Positions 5,153 to 5,442 of a DNA stretch of 5,442 bases are shown here, piece by piece. A program made the position numbers and the translations under genes. The notes below the pieces were generated by a model that ran no database searches, was not told the DNA's origin, and saw only the letters and a list, made by a program, of their open reading frames with translations. Source of the stretch: an uncultured Eubacteriales bacterium (GTDB lineage Bacteria; Bacillota; Clostridia; Oscillospirales; Oscillospiraceae); the NCBI GenBank assembly GCA_905201305.1, contig CAJKNS010000175.1, positions 1-5,442 of the forward strand, written 5' to 3'. Each line of letters begins with the position of its first letter. The first letter of the stretch is position 1.

Positions 5153-5442
5153 TTATTCGTGGTGATGATGATGCTCCTCGCCGCAGTTTGCCGTCTCACC
5201 CCGGAGAATCTCAATGCCGTGATGAATGGGCTTTAATACCGCAGAAAGGTTCTCGGTGGATGCCTTCCGGCTGCCGGGCAAATTGACAATCAGGGTTTCC
5301 CCACGGATGCCCGCCGCTTCCCGGCTCAGGCAAGCCTTATCGGTAATGGTCATGCTGAAGGCACGCATGGCTTCCGGAATGCCCCGGGTCTCCCGCTCAA
5401 TCACCGACAGGGTTGCCTCGGGGGTAATATCTCTGGGCGAAA
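5153..5442 (-). CDS. MogA/MoaB-family molybdenum cofactor biosynthesis protein (5' end outside window)
   Basis: The frame is open from the window edge to the TAA at 5155-5153, giving the last 95 residues; the start is off the window. The visible part begins S-P-R-D-I-T-P-E-A-T and continues with IPEAMRAFS, AAGIRGETLIVNLPGS and a HHGIEILRGE segment. These are the conserved C-terminal blocks of MogA/MoaB proteins, which adenylylate molybdopterin before metal insertion; the PRDITPEA and NLPGS loops line the pterin/nucleotide site. The chain ends GEEHHHHHE, five consecutive histidines in mixed CAT/CAC codons, an unusual tail that might bind metal. An internal GTG at 5404 is not the start because conserved residues precede it. 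MogA and MoaB cannot be separated on this fragment. It converges on the ribU operon. Confidence 0.92.
   Translation of the reverse strand, partial: SPRDITPEATLSVIERETRGIPEAMRAFSMTITDKACLSREAAGIRGETLIVNLPGSRKASTENLSAVLKPIHHGIEILRGETANCGEEHHHHHE

Noticed and set aside
5158..5172. Vector-derived histidine tag
   Set aside because: Five rather than six histidines, mixed codons, flanking glutamates and direct continuity with a native MogA/MoaB domain point to a natural tail.

Overview
The window looks like a chromosomal piece from a low-redundancy, moderately GC-rich Bacillota genome, probably a gut Clostridia member of the Oscillospirales type. This rests on AGGAGG-like ribosome binding sites, strong sigma-A-type promoters with 17-bp spacers, GC-rich U-tailed intrinsic terminators, an FMN riboswitch in front of an ECF-type riboflavin transporter subunit, and a VanY-type peptidase. 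The genus cannot be fixed from this sequence alone. I see no insertion sequence, phage gene, CRISPR array, tRNA or rRNA.

Layout: (1) The window opens inside a plus-strand alpha/beta hydrolase of the subtype B tannase/feruloyl-esterase-like kind. Its 5' end is cut off, and it ends at 1279 with a strong terminator. (2) A monocistronic D,D-carboxypeptidase of the VanY/M15B family (1419-2126, +) has its own promoter and a candidate response-regulator site. (3) A convergent sodium:amino-acid symporter of the NSS family (2171-3544, -) shares a bidirectional terminator with it. (4) A roughly 450-bp divergent intergenic region holds the symporter's leader and promoter on the minus strand. On the plus strand it holds a promoter, a complete FMN aptamer and an expression platform. 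(5) The riboswitch controls a two-gene operon: riboflavin ECF S component RibU (3994-4596) and a small FMN-binding split-barrel protein of the pyridoxamine-phosphate-oxidase-like superfamily (4616-5101), closed by a terminator. (6) The window ends inside a minus-strand MogA/MoaB-type molybdenum cofactor biosynthesis gene with a histidine-rich C-terminus.

The best-integrated unit is riboswitch-ribU-split-barrel protein. Flavin scarcity should switch on both vitamin uptake and a putative flavoprotein. The expression platform is the most interesting part of the window. It carries an intrinsic terminator whose 3' arm segment can alternatively pair with the aptamer. It also carries a separate 9-nt exact complement of the ribU Shine-Dalgarno region, so dual transcriptional and translational control is possible. 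The remaining genes are recognisable housekeeping or accessory functions, and I found no convincing evidence of an entirely new system.
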